From JABCYV01 sp963696025 (GTDB lineage Bacteria > Acidobacteriota > Terriglobia > Terriglobales > Acidobacteriaceae): 64,000 nucleotides of DNA. Each line of letters starts with the position of its first letter. Positions within the stretch are counted from its first letter, which is position 1. The translations under genes were made by a program, and so were the position numbers. This document shows, piece after piece, positions 26,687 to 36,900 of the stretch. The stretch is from assembly GCA_963696025.1 (NCBI GenBank), contig CAVOII010000005.1:124001-188000 (forward strand). Reading direction: 5' to 3'. The notes under the pieces are model-generated. The model was not told where the DNA came from. It did no database searches and was given only the letters and a program-made list of their open reading frames with translations.

Positions 26687-27474
26687 CTCCTGGGGGTCAA
26701 GAGTGTAGCCTCATCCAGTTCCCCGGTCTTCTGGAAATAGAAGGAGCGCAACTCTTCCGCGTCTGCGTCCGCAATTTTTCTGTAACCCGCCAGCCTGCCC
26801 TGAAGCAGCACAGCAGCGAAATCGCCCACCGCGGCTGCCTCGTTGAGACTGTGAGTTGCCAGGATGACGGTTGAGCCCTCGGCCGCTAAGGCGCGGACAA
26901 GGTTCCAGATGTGGGTCGCTGACGCCGGATCAAGGCTGCGAGTTGGCTCGTCCAGCAGAATGACCGAGGGCTCTTTGATGAGTGCCCGCGCGATACCTAG
27001 CCGCTGGTACATGCCGCTGGAAAACTTCATGACCAGAGTGTCTGCCGCGTCGAGCAACCCTGTTCGTTCCAGCATAAGTTCTATTTGACGTGGGCGCGAT
27101 GGGCGAGGGACATCGTCCAAAGCTGCAAAGAAGTCGAGGTTCTCCCGTGCAGTGAGTCGAGGGCAGAATGACCTTTCACCGGAAACCGCGAAGCCGACAT
27201 GACGGCGCACATGACTGGGATTCGTCTGAGTGTCGGCGCCTTCGACAGAGACACGGCCCGCATCGGGGAGAAGCATGGTGGATACCAGCTTCAGAATAGT
27301 GGTTTTTCCACTGCCGTTCGGTCCCAGCAGAGCTAGCACGGCGCCGCTAGAAACGCTGACAGAGATCTGGTCCAAGGCGCGGGTTTCTCCTCCCCGCTCA
27401 CGGCCCATCCAATTAAACAGAGCGGGGCGGTGACGGAAAACCTTGCTGACGAACTGGAGAACAACGCGATCCAT
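26677..27474 (-). CDS. ABC transporter ATP-binding protein
   Basis: A 265-residue ATPase with Walker A GPNGSGKTT (51-59), signature FSSGMYQRLGIARAL (SSGM instead of SGGQ), Walker B VILLDEPT, D-loop SLDP and the switch histidine in THS. I start at the ATG at 27474; the open frame further upstream to 27567 lacks family similarity and crosses the divergent intergenic region. It pairs with the overlapping permease as a type-2 exporter and is the first gene of the minus-strand group, divergent from the nucleotidyltransferase pseudogene. Confidence 0.85.
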   Translation of the reverse strand: MDRVVLQFVSKVFRHRPALFNWMGRERGGETRALDQISVSVSSGAVLALLGPNGSGKTTILKLVSTMLLPDAGRVSVEGADTQTNPSHVRRHVGFAVSGERSFCPRLTARENLDFFAALDDVPRPSRPRQIELMLERTGLLDAADTLVMKFSSGMYQRLGIARALIKEPSVILLDEPTRSLDPASATHIWNLVRALAAEGSTVILATHSLNEAAAVGDFAAVLLQGRLAGYRKIADADAEELRSFYFQKTGELDEATLLTPRSWR

Positions 27475-27582
27475 TTTTCTCTGGTGAAAAGATCCTGCGA
27501 AAACAAGGGTATTATAGTGTCCATCGCTGATCTGTCCGCGCCGACTGGACGGCTTATTTCCGAACAAGCGCGCCCTCCCAAT

Positions 27583-28765
27583 ATGCCCTCCGCCCTGACA
27601 TTGCCGACCGTACCATCAGCCAGGCCGGGGAAGCGGCCGGAGGCAGCGGTAGTCCCCAGCGCAGAGTTCGAGTTGCTGCTCGCCTGCTGCGCCCACACTG
27701 GGTGCCACGAACGCGTTCGTGAAGTTCTCGAAGGACCATTGGACTGGGACCGGCTTATCCAGCTTGCCAGAAACCACGGCGTGGTTCCTCACTTGTATCG
27801 GAGCTTATCGTCGTCCGGGACAGCGCCACCGGAAGCGCTGCAGTTGTTGCAGCAGGTCGACGAAAGCAACGCGCGAAAGGCTCTGTGACTAAGTCGCGAA
27901 CTGCTCCGAATTCTCAATCATTTGGAGGGAAACGGCATCGACACATTGCCGTACAAGGGCCCGGTCCTGGCGGAAATCCTTTACGGCAACGTTGCGCTGC
28001 GTCAGTTTTCGGATCTGGATTTACTTATCCGAGCGGCGGACCTGGCCAGAGCCAAAGCCGCACTGCTTGAATTGGGGTACAAGCCAGCGCTCGAACTGAC
28101 TCGACGGCAGGGGCGCTTCCATGTCGAGTCTGGGTACGAGGACACTTTTGGCGGCGCTCTCGGCTCAAACGTGCTGGAGTTGCAGTGGCGAATTGTGCCA
28201 CGCTTTTATTCCATCGACACCGATATAGATGCTCTTTTCGACCGGGCCACGGTCGTGAGCCTCGGGGGACGTTCCTTGCGTACGATTTGCGCGGAAGACT
28301 TGATGCTTGTGCTCTGTGTTCACGCCGCCAAACATGGGTGGGCACAGCTTTCCTGGCTGTGCGACATTGCGAAGTTGACTCCGTCACTCGACTGGGTTGT
28401 GGTCCAGGAGCAGGCTCGGCGACTGGGCATCGAACGAATCGTAGCCGTAACTTTTTTCCTGGCGCACCGGCTTCATGGCACACCCGGCCACAGCCAGTGC
28501 AAGAGCGAATTCGGAACGATGGCGCAGTCGAACAGGTGGCGGAGAGAATCCTGCCAGTTGTGGCGCGGGGAGCAGAGTACGATACGGAATCGACTGCTTA
28601 TTTTCGGCTGATGCTGAATGCGCGAGAGCTCTGGAAGGACCGATTTCGTTTTGTGTGGCGATTGGCTCTCACTCCAGTGTCGGGGAGTGGACGGCGATCC
28701 GGTTGCCGGATCTGCTGTTTCCGATGTATCGCGCAGTGCGTCTGGCGCGATGGCACACAAAATAG
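27583..28765 (+). pseudogene. Nucleotidyltransferase (PF14907-like), broken by a nonsense codon and two frameshifts
   Basis: The N-part, from MPSALTLPTVPSARPG, and the catalytic part with YKGPVLAEILYG and FSDLDLLIR (the nucleotidyltransferase DxD) are in one frame but are split by TGA at 27886-27888, in a context (KAL-stop-LSRELLRIL) that suggests a mutated TGG. Family-like sequence then moves to a second frame at about 28480 (VAERILPVVARGAEYD, FRLMLNARELWKDRF) and to a third at about 28680 (GEWTAIRLPDLLFPMYRAV) before the final stop. PF14907-like genes are often found in lasso and other RiPP clusters. This copy cannot give a full protein without recoding. Confidence 0.8.
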
Positions 28766-28796
28766 TCCACTCCGTTGTGTAATCATTGAAAACGCC

Positions 28797-29600
28797 TCAC
28801 CGTCTCGCATTCTTCCGAGCTTGGGCCATTCCCGCCCGCAGGCCTCGTTCGATGACTCGCGCGTTTCCGGATTTCTTCATGCTGGCCATGGCCGCGGCCG
28901 AAATGCCTCCGGGGGTGGCCGCTTCGAGCAAGAGATTCTCCAGCGATGTTTCCCCTTCTCGCCAGGCAATAAGGCCATCCGCCAGAGCATGCGCGGCCGC
29001 GGTCTGAGCGATCTTACGATTCAGTCCCAGCTTCTCGCCTGCCGCTTTTAGTGCCGCGAGAGCGTGGTAACCGTGACTACATGAGTAGGTCACGGTGAAA
29101 GCATCGAACTGGCCCTCGGGAATTTCCACGACGGGCCCGACTTTGCCGAAAAGGTCCTTTATTTCTTGCCGCGCCGAGCGCGAGAGTTTAATGTCAAACA
29201 CCACCGCCGTCAAACCACGCCCGCTGCGGCACACCGGACTGGGCATGGCTCGGGCCCAACGCACGGGTGGTCCCAATCGTTGCCGCAATTTGGCAAGCGG
29301 CACGCCCGCCGCCAGACTGACGGCCGTCAAGGACCGAGCTACGTTGATCCTGTGCAGCAAATCACGAACTGAATCTGGCCGTACCGCGATGATCAGAAGA
29401 TGAGCTTGCTCGACGGCGCGATCTAGCTTGGGTTCCACTCTCACGCCATACTGCTGCTTTAGCCGCCTCAGTTTTTGAGGATGACGGTCATGCACGATGA
29501 TGGGCTTATCATATCCCGCAAGGCGGAAACCGGCGACGAGTGCTGCCGTAATGCGGCCACCGCCCAAAAAGACGGTCGCTGTCTTTCGCCGAGCTTTCAT
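28797..29600 (-). CDS. proC: Pyrroline-5-carboxylate reductase family protein
   Basis: A 267-residue NAD(P)-dependent reductase. The N-terminal Rossmann motif is FLGGGRITAALVAGF, followed by IIVHDRHPQKL. The C-terminal dimerisation domain has the family pattern LLLEAATPGGISAAAM. ProC converts pyrroline-5-carboxylate to proline. Here the last gene of an operon with an aminotransferase and two SDRs, it may serve that pathway or a related imine reduction. The usual GNM of ProC is replaced by GGR, and the family's typical SGPAY stretch reads YSCSHGYHA, so it is a divergent member. Its start overlaps the aminotransferase stop by four bases. Confidence 0.78.
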   Translation of the reverse strand: MKARRKTATVFLGGGRITAALVAGFRLAGYDKPIIVHDRHPQKLRRLKQQYGVRVEPKLDRAVEQAHLLIIAVRPDSVRDLLHRINVARSLTAVSLAAGVPLAKLRQRLGPPVRWARAMPSPVCRSGRGLTAVVFDIKLSRSARQEIKDLFGKVGPVVEIPEGQFDAFTVTYSCSHGYHALAALKAAGEKLGLNRKIAQTAAAHALADGLIAWREGETSLENLLLEAATPGGISAAAMASMKKSGNARVIERGLRAGMAQARKNARR

Positions 29601-30949
29601 GCGAGGTCGGCGCAGGCCCGGTCCGCGGCTTCGACCAGCGAGGCAATATCTTTGTCCGTGTGCGCGGTGGAGATGATCCAGTGCAGGCCATTCGAGGGCG
29701 TCATGTAAATGCCATGGTCGAGTAGCCGGTGAACGAAGTGAGAGTAGCGCGCTATGTCCACATAGGTGCAGTAATCGCGATAATCGTGAATGGCCGCGCT
29801 TTCCGTGAAATAAATCTGAAACATCGGGCCGAATCCCTGCACGATCGCCTTCATGTTTCGACGGTGAAATACTTCGCGGAGTCCAAGGATGGCCGCGTCA
29901 CCCATCGCGTGCAACTTGCGATAAGCGCCATCGGCCGACAAGAGATCGAGATTGGCGGCGACAACCTCCATGGTCAGACGGTGACCATTGAAAGTACCGT
30001 AGTGCAGCACCATGTGGTCACTCCAGCGCATGCGTTCGAGAATGGAGCGCGGGCCGGCCACGGCACCCACGGGGAATCCGGCGCCCAGAGCTTTGCCAAA
30101 GGTGCTGAGGTCCGGCTGAATGCCATAGTATTCCTGACATCCGCCCGCTGCGTAACGGAAGCCGGTGACCACTTCGTCGAGGATGAGCAGCACGCCAAAG
30201 TCGCGGGTGAGTTCGCGGAGCCGCTGAAGGTAGCCATCGCGGGGCAGGACGCAGCCCATGTTCGCCATGATCGGCTCGGTTATGACGGCAGCCAATTCGC
30301 GACCGTGCTTCTTTAGGACGCGCTCAAGGACTGCCACGTCATTCCATGGAGCAAGCACCACATCGTCAAAAGTGGCCGGGGGAATACCTTGCGAGTCAGG
30401 AATCCGGGCCGGGTTCTCCGGCGAACCCAGTTGTCCGGGGGGATGGCTGTGGGCATTCAAAAGATAGGGATCGTACCAGCCATGGTAGTGCCCTTCGAAC
30501 TTCAGGAATTTCTGCCGTCCGGTGTGGGCACGGGCGAGTCTCAAGGCCAGCATGGTCGCTTCGCTCCCGGTGTTGGTGAAGCGCACCACTTCGGCAGATG
30601 GAACCATGCGGCAGAAGCGTTCCGCAGCCTCCACCTCGGCCGAGGTTGCCGCCGCAAAGTGTGAGCCTTCGGCCGCTGTCTGCGAAACCTTCTCAACCAG
30701 CGTGGGATGTGCATGGCCGTGGATGAGCGCGCCAAACGACATCATGAAATCCGCGTACTCGTTGCCGTCCGCGTCCCATATGTGGGAGCCCTGGCCGCGC
30801 TCTAGAAAGATTGGATCCGGAAAGTACACAGCCGCGCCGCGGGAAGGGGAGTTCACGCCCTCGACCAACGATTGCTGGGCACGACGAAACCATTCCTGGG
30901 AGCGAGAGCGATTGCGGGTTGGGGCTGCCTTTGTCAAGCTTGAGGCCAT
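29597..30949 (-). CDS. Class III PLP aminotransferase, glutamate-1-semialdehyde aminomutase-like
   Basis: A 450-residue enzyme from the ATG at 30949, placed 13 bases after the preceding SDR stop. Motifs: RFTNTGSEATMLALRLARA (phosphate-binding Ser/Thr), HYHGWYD, ILDEVVTGFR (Asp that contacts the pyridine nitrogen) and the Schiff-base Lys in STFGKALGAGFPVGA. Overall it resembles HemL. HemL proper is usually near 430 residues and lies with tetrapyrrole genes. The company of two SDR dehydrogenases and a ProC-like reductase argues for catabolism or synthesis of another amino compound, so no symbol is given. The ATGA-type overlap with the ProC-like gene indicates coupling. Confidence 0.85.
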   Translation of the reverse strand: MASSLTKAAPTRNRSRSQEWFRRAQQSLVEGVNSPSRGAAVYFPDPIFLERGQGSHIWDADGNEYADFMMSFGALIHGHAHPTLVEKVSQTAAEGSHFAAATSAEVEAAERFCRMVPSAEVVRFTNTGSEATMLALRLARAHTGRQKFLKFEGHYHGWYDPYLLNAHSHPPGQLGSPENPARIPDSQGIPPATFDDVVLAPWNDVAVLERVLKKHGRELAAVITEPIMANMGCVLPRDGYLQRLRELTRDFGVLLILDEVVTGFRYAAGGCQEYYGIQPDLSTFGKALGAGFPVGAVAGPRSILERMRWSDHMVLHYGTFNGHRLTMEVVAANLDLLSADGAYRKLHAMGDAAILGLREVFHRRNMKAIVQGFGPMFQIYFTESAAIHDYRDYCTYVDIARYSHFVHRLLDHGIYMTPSNGLHWIISTAHTDKDIASLVEAADRACADLA

Positions 30950-30962
30950 GTGCCATCCATTG

Positions 30963-31763
30963 CTAAACCGACCCCGCCAAACCTCCACCATCCACGACAA
31001 GCGCGGTTCCGGTCACAAACGACGCCGCATCGCTGGCCAAGTACAGCGCGGCCTGCGCGATCTCCTCCGGTTTCCCGACGCGGCCGAGCGGACGCCGGGC
31101 GGATTCCGCAAGAAAGCGGTCGGCCGGTTCTCCCAGTTGCTGGGCTTCATGGCGCAGCATCGCGGTATCAGTGTCACCGGGGCAGATGCAGTTTACGCGA
31201 ATGCTTTGTGGGCCGTGGTCAATCGCCATGGCTTTGGTGAGCAACACCACCGCACCTTTTGAGGCGCAATACACGGCGGCTTTCGGGCCGCCTGCCAGTC
31301 CCCAGCCGGACGCCATATTGATGATGGAACCGCCGCCGAATTTTTCCATAATTGGGATGACCAGCCGCGACATCAGAAAAATGGATTTTAGGTTGACGGC
31401 CATTACTCGGTCCCAGTCTTGCTCATTCAGCTCGACCACCGAGGCGCGGCGGATGATTCCCACGTTGTTGAAGAGAATGTGAATCCGGCCGAATTCTCGC
31501 AATGTGCTTGCAACTACTCGCTCACAATCGGCAGCTTTTGTGACGTCGGCGGTCTGAAAGAGAGCCCGACCTCCATGGTGAACGATCTGCTGGACAACCG
31601 TATCTCCAGCCTGCTGATTCAGATCGGCGATCGCGACCGCTGCGCCTTCCCGTGCAAACAGGAGCGCCGTGGCGCGCCCTATGCCGGAGGCGGCGCCAGT
31701 TATGAGCCCAACTTTGCCCGAAAGCGAACCTTGGCTCGACGTTGTCAGCATGGATTGCCGCAC
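30963..31763 (-). CDS. Short-chain dehydrogenase/reductase
   Basis: A 266-residue classical SDR: NAD(P)-binding TGAASGIG near 20-27, an Asp after the second strand (IADLNQ) that favours NAD(H), NNVG, the catalytic Ser in MASGWGLAG, and Tyr-x-x-x-Lys in YCASKGAVV. The substrate is not readable from sequence. It is the second gene of a four-gene set and starts 26 bases after the stop of the first SDR; the two are paralogous but not close. Confidence 0.9.
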   Translation of the reverse strand: MRQSMLTTSSQGSLSGKVGLITGAASGIGRATALLFAREGAAVAIADLNQQAGDTVVQQIVHHGGRALFQTADVTKAADCERVVASTLREFGRIHILFNNVGIIRRASVVELNEQDWDRVMAVNLKSIFLMSRLVIPIMEKFGGGSIINMASGWGLAGGPKAAVYCASKGAVVLLTKAMAIDHGPQSIRVNCICPGDTDTAMLRHEAQQLGEPADRFLAESARRPLGRVGKPEEIAQAALYLASDAASFVTGTALVVDGGGLAGSV

Positions 31764-31789
31764 GGGCGAGACACCCGCGCCTACATCGT

Positions 31790-32563
31790 TTAGCGACTGG
31801 CCAGGCCTCCGGCAGTCTCCGCGCCGTCGATTGTGTACACATGGCCGGTCATGTAGGCGGCGTCGTCGGAAGCCAGAAATGCAAACAGAGCTGCGATCTC
31901 TTCCGGCTTGGCATGCCGTCCCAGAGGAATCTTGCGATTCAGCTCTTCCAGCATCTCATCGGTATATTCGGCACGCTGCATGGGCGTGAGCACGTATCCC
32001 GGGGCGACGGCGCAGACGCGAACTCTCGGTGCTAGTTCCAGTGCCATCGACTTGGTCAGCTCGATAATCCCTGCCTTCGTGGTGTTGTAGTCGGCATAGT
32101 AGGGCTGACCGACCAGACCGTTCGTGGAAGCGGTCTGCAGAATGACGCCGCCACCGCGCTGCCACATGTGCCTGGCTGCGATCTGCGCTATGTAGAACAC
32201 CCCGGTCAGGTTTACGGCAATGATCTTGTGCCATTCTTCCGGCGTAATGTCCAGAAAATTATGGCGGATGCTGATGCCGGCATTGTTGATGAGCACATCC
32301 ACAGCGCCCATCATGCCGACGGCGTCGGTAAAGGCCGCTTGCACTTGCTCAAGGTTCGAGACGTCGGCAGTTACCGTCCCGGCTAGCTTGGGCAAGCGCG
32401 CCTGGATCTGCTTGAGGCCTTGGCCGTCGCGATCGAGCACGCAGACCAGCGAGCCTTCTTCCAAAAAGCGCGCCGCAGTTGCGGCACCGATCCCGCTCGC
32501 GCCGCCGGTTATTAAGACCCGCTTTCCCGTGAGCCCTCGCATTTGGTTTCCTGGAGACAACAA
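31790..32563 (-). CDS. Short-chain dehydrogenase/reductase
   Basis: A 257-residue classical SDR with ITGGASGIGAAT, Asp in VLDRDGQ (NAD preference), NNAGISI, Ser in QTASTNGLVG and the Tyr/Lys pair in YADYNTTKAG. It is the first gene of the operon. An ATG eight codons in (MRGLTGKRVL) is an alternative start that would place the Rossmann strand at the usual distance. The two SDRs, aminotransferase and ProC-like reductase together suggest oxidation of a hydroxyl to a ketone, transamination and reduction; this is inference. Confidence 0.9.
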   Translation of the reverse strand: MLSPGNQMRGLTGKRVLITGGASGIGAATAARFLEEGSLVCVLDRDGQGLKQIQARLPKLAGTVTADVSNLEQVQAAFTDAVGMMGAVDVLINNAGISIRHNFLDITPEEWHKIIAVNLTGVFYIAQIAARHMWQRGGGVILQTASTNGLVGQPYYADYNTTKAGIIELTKSMALELAPRVRVCAVAPGYVLTPMQRAEYTDEMLEELNRKIPLGRHAKPEEIAALFAFLASDDAAYMTGHVYTIDGAETAGGLASR

Positions 32564-32624
32564 AATGGAAAGTCAGGATAGAACAGCGGGCGCGACCTTG
32601 GCTAGGAGTTGAAAACCAGTTCTC

Positions 32625-32650
32625 GGTTCTCGGTTACTGGTTCTCGGTTA
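32625..32650. repeat. Short direct repeat between two genes
   Basis: GGTTCTCGGTTA occurs at 32625-32636 and again at 32639-32650, with a partial third unit just upstream. The last copy overlaps the stop of the DUF155 gene. Confidence 0.7.
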
Positions 32651-33802
32651 GATTGGCTTGCCCCGAAAGAAGTAAATCAATTCAATGATCAGGATGATAA
32701 CGACCATGAGTTCCAGAACGAACGCTCGGCTCTGGTTGAATTGATCCATCATGAAGCGATAAAGGTCCTCGGCAGTTTGCAGCTTTTGCGTCACCAGGTC
32801 TTTGTAGTCGGGGACACCGACTTTGGCTGCCGCCAGCTTATATAGGCGGGCGGAGAACATGTCGCTGAGGAACTTGATGGCGTTATCGGCGTGCTCGGTA
32901 AGCTCGGTCACATCGAGAAGGACGGTATGGAGCTTAGTCGCAGCGCGTCCCAGGCGCCAGCGGGCCAGCATGCCCGTGCCTCGGTCCAAACCCGAGTAGA
33001 CGCGTTCCAATTCGCGGGTCAGCAGTTCGTCGTAGTGGCGGAACTCCAGTAACTGGGAGTTGGCGTACTCCAGCAACTGGATCGCGGTTTCTGCTCCGGC
33101 ATCGCTGTCATAAAGGAAGGCTGCGTTCCAACCGATCACGGCCAAATCATTGGGATAGTACGAAATGCGCGATTGCAGAATTTCATTGCGCTCGCCGTCG
33201 GAAAGTTGTGCTGTTTCTCCACGCACGATTTGTGCGATGCGCGCTCCCTGGGAGGCACACAGCTCAGCGGCGGAGGGCGAGCCGGTTATCTCGCGCACGT
33301 GGAAGATGAAGTAATCTTCGCTCAGCCAGTCCGGATATGGCTTTACCAAGGCTGGGGCCGCCCGTTCCAGCTTCTGGCGGGCAATTCGTGACGCGTGGCG
33401 CTCGAAGTCCACCTCCGAGACCCAGCGGCTGGCGAGCAACACCAGCGTGTCCCAATCGCCTGAAAATGGGAGTTCGAAGACCACACTCAGAACGCCGTAA
33501 TCGTAATACTTGATCTGTCCCTGGAGCTGCTCGCCACTCTCCAGGACCAGCGGTTCGATGGGTTCCACCACCGGAGGTCGCTGATAACGAACATAGCCAG
33601 GGGCTGGGTGCTTGAAGGTAGGCTGCTCCAGAGTGCGGGCCCCGAAGATTTGGCGCAGCCGATCCAGTCGAATCTCCTCGCACACGTCAAACTGGATAAG
33701 TACCCGGACCGAACCATGCAGCGACGCAGGGGTGGCGGGCTCAGCCTTGGTCAGAGGTGAAGCGTCGGTGACCATGAGCAAATTTTCGCTGTCCCGGATC
33801 AT
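32648..33802 (-). CDS. RMD1/YagE-type (DUF155) membrane protein
   Basis: A 384-residue protein with the DUF155 core: a beta-rich first half (VLIQFDVCEEIRLD, GVLSVVFELPF), then helical SYYPNDLAVIGWNAAFLYD and LLEYANSQLLEFRHYDELL. A single C-terminal membrane helix (LVVIILIIELIYFF-like, about 362-378) anchors it, as in the yeast mitochondrial homologues. The molecular function of the bacterial members is not settled. It stands on the same strand as the flanking operons but is separated by 84 bp and 136 bp. Confidence 0.85.
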   Translation of the reverse strand: MIRDSENLLMVTDASPLTKAEPATPASLHGSVRVLIQFDVCEEIRLDRLRQIFGARTLEQPTFKHPAPGYVRYQRPPVVEPIEPLVLESGEQLQGQIKYYDYGVLSVVFELPFSGDWDTLVLLASRWVSEVDFERHASRIARQKLERAAPALVKPYPDWLSEDYFIFHVREITGSPSAAELCASQGARIAQIVRGETAQLSDGERNEILQSRISYYPNDLAVIGWNAAFLYDSDAGAETAIQLLEYANSQLLEFRHYDELLTRELERVYSGLDRGTGMLARWRLGRAATKLHTVLLDVTELTEHADNAIKFLSDMFSARLYKLAAAKVGVPDYKDLVTQKLQTAEDLYRFMMDQFNQSRAFVLELMVVIILIIELIYFFRGKPI

Positions 33803-33938
33803 GTGAAAGCCAGCGCAAAGCCGCAGTCGGCAACCCGCGAATGTCCAGCTTGGCGTCTACTATTCTCCCAGAAATCAAGATGTTCTGGTGAGGCGCTGCG
33901 TGAATAATAATTAATGTATTTATAATCAGCAGGTTAAG

Positions 33939-36900
33939 CTATTTGCCCCGGCCAACTGTCCACAGCAGGGCGGTCCCGGCTGCGAGGCCTGCTAGCACCA
34001 GCATGGTCTGTTTCATGGATTGTTTTACCGCCGCCTGCCGGAGTCGGACTCTCGCGCGTTCCGGGTAGATTCGGTCCACTGGCCGAGCATCTGTCTCCAA
34101 TGCCATCTGGATGACCTCCGCCAGATGCAGCGCATGGCGGTCGGTGCATTGTCCGATCTGCTCCCGGCAACTGAAGCCATCGGCGATGATAAGACACTCG
34201 GGTGAGGCCTTAAGAACCGCAGGCAGAAGCTCCAGCTCCCCGATTGCCATAGAGACATCGTATTTGTCCTCCTCGAAGCCGAAGGCGCCCGCCATACCGC
34301 AACACCCGGGGGCTGGCGACTGAAATTCGATGTCCATCCTCTTGAGGACAGCCTCCTCGTCTGTCATCTTCATGATCGATTTGTGATGACAGTGGCCGTG
34401 GAGCAGGGCTTTGCGGGAGAGCTGGGGGAAGGCAAAGTGCTTTGCCCGTTTCTCCAGGAACTCACTGAGGAGAAACGTTTGCCGTGAGAGTTGCCGGGCT
34501 CGAGCGTCATTGGGGAAGAGATTCAGGAGCTCGTCGCGAAAGACTGACGCACAACTCGGCTCCAGGACGACCACAGGAACGTCGGCTGTGATTTCGTGTG
34601 ACAGAGTCTCCAGGGTCTTCAGTAGCAAACCTTTCGCGCGGTCGAGCATGCCGAAATCGTAAAGGGGACGCCCACAGCACAAGTTAGTGGCGGGCAGTCG
34701 CACCTGAAATCCTGCAGCTTCGAGGACACCTACCGCTGCCTTGGCTGTGTCAGGCAAAAAATAGTTATTGAACGTATCTGGCCAAAGCATGACTGAAGCC
34801 GCCCCCACATTGCGGGGAGCGCGCTGCTTGAACCAATTTCGGAAGCTTTGTGGGGCAAATGCTGGAATGCTTCTTTCCCGCGACATACCCGCAGCTAGTT
34901 TGGCGAGGTCACGCAGAAACGGCATTTGCGTGGTTAGATTGACCAAGCCTGGGGTTTTCGAGGCCAACCGCGCCCAAATATCGATGTTGGCGAAGGCATA
35001 AGCGTGATGCGGACGGAGGCGGCCTTCGTAGTAATGGGAAAGAAATTCGGCCTTGTAGGTAGCTACGTCCACTCCCACAGGGCAATCGCTCTTGCAGCCC
35101 TTGCAGGAGAGGCAAAGGTCGAGCGAGTGCTTCACGTCTTCGTCGCGCCAGCCGTCGCGAATCACTTCGCCTTGGGTCATCTCCCAAAGCAGGTGGGCGC
35201 GTCCACGAGTGGATTGCTCTTCTTCCCGGGTCACCCGGAAGCTCGGGCACATCACGCCGCCCTCATCACGGCGGCATTTTCCTACTCCCACGCAGCGCAG
35301 GGTGGCTTCCGCCAGGCTGCCGTGATCTTGGGGGAATTGAAAATGCGTTTCCGGCTCCCATGGGCGATAGCTCGCACCCAGGCGCAGGTTCTCATCCAAT
35401 CTGTACGGATCGACTACCTTTCCGGGATTCATCTTCCAGTCCGGGTCCCACAGCGCTTTGAACTCGTGGAAGGCATGTACCAGTTCAGGGCCGAACATTT
35501 TGGGGAGCAACTCGCCACGCGATTGCCCGTCCCCGTGTTCGCCGGAAAGCGAGCCTCCGTAGCTCACCACTAAGTCGGCTGCCTCTTCGACAAACTGGCG
35601 ATACTTCGCGATGCCATCGCGCGTCAGCAAATCGAAGTTGGTGCGGTTATGCACGCAGCCGTCGCCAAAATGGCCGTAGAGGCTTCCCCGGTAGCCATAG
35701 CTGTTCATCAACTTACGCAGGTCCCGCAGGTAAGAGCCCAGCTTTTCCGGCGCTACTGCAGAGTCCTCCCAACCTTCCCAGTTCGGCGCTTCCCCAGGAA
35801 CATGAGAAATTACTCCTAGGCTTGACTCCCGCACCGCCCACACCCGCTTGATTTGCTGCTTGTCGGTGAAAAGGCGCATGTGCGGAGGATTTGGCCCCTG
35901 GCTGAGAGCCGCCATCAGGCTGCGCGCTTGGTCGTCTGCTTCCTGCGCGGTGTTGGCGCCAAACTCGGCAAACAGCCAGCCACCGCCTTCGGGCAGCAGA
36001 GCCAGTCCTTCGGAGTTGATGCCCATCCGCCTGGTGTATTCGACCAGCAGGTCGTCCACGCCTTCGAATCCGATGGGCTTGTGGGCCATCACGTCGGGCA
36101 CGTGGTCGGCGCACTGGTAAATATCTGGATAGGCGACGAGCAGCAGCACGCGCTCTGGCGGGCTCTCCACCAGGCGGCAGGTGGCCTCAAGCACCGTCAC
36201 ACATGTACCTTCCGAACCGACGAGAGCTCGCGCCACCTGGAAGCCGTTCTCGGGAAGGAGGTAGTTCAGGTTGTATCCCGAAACCCGGCGCGGGATGATG
36301 GGATAACGCTGGCGAACAAGTTCGGAATATTTATCCCGCAAGCCTTTCAGGCCAGCGTAGATTGCTCCGCGACGGCCGCCTTCGCGAATGATTTTTTCTA
36401 GCTCTTCATCGCTGGTTTGGCCCACTTTCATGCGCAGACCGCCGTAAGTAAGAACTTCCAAAGCTTCGATGTTGTCGTCGGTCTTGCCTGCCATCACCGA
36501 ATGAACACCGCAGGAGTTGTTACCGATCATGCCGCCAAGGGTGCAGCGATCGTGGCTGGCGGGATCCGGCCCAAACGTCAAATGATGTTTCTCGGCCGCA
36601 TCGCGCAGATGATCGAGAACCGCCCCTGGCTGCAGGCGGGCAAGCCTGCGCGCAGAATCAACTTCAAGAATCCTCGCCATGTAGCGGGAGAAGTCCAACA
36701 CGACGGCAACGTTGCAGCACTGACCGGCGAGAGATGTTCCGCCGCCCCGGCAGAGGATTGGGGCGCGATATTCACGAGCAAGGGAAATTGTGGCTACGAC
36801 GTCATCGACGTCGCGCGGAAGGACCACTCCAATTGGGACTTGGCGATAGTTGGATCCGTCGGTCGCGTAGAGAGCGCGGCTTCTGCGATCGAAGCGAACG

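Noticed and set aside
29597..30949. Calling the class III aminotransferase hemL
   Set aside because: The sequence is HemL-like, but the operon (SDRs and a ProC-like reductase) does not point to haem synthesis.
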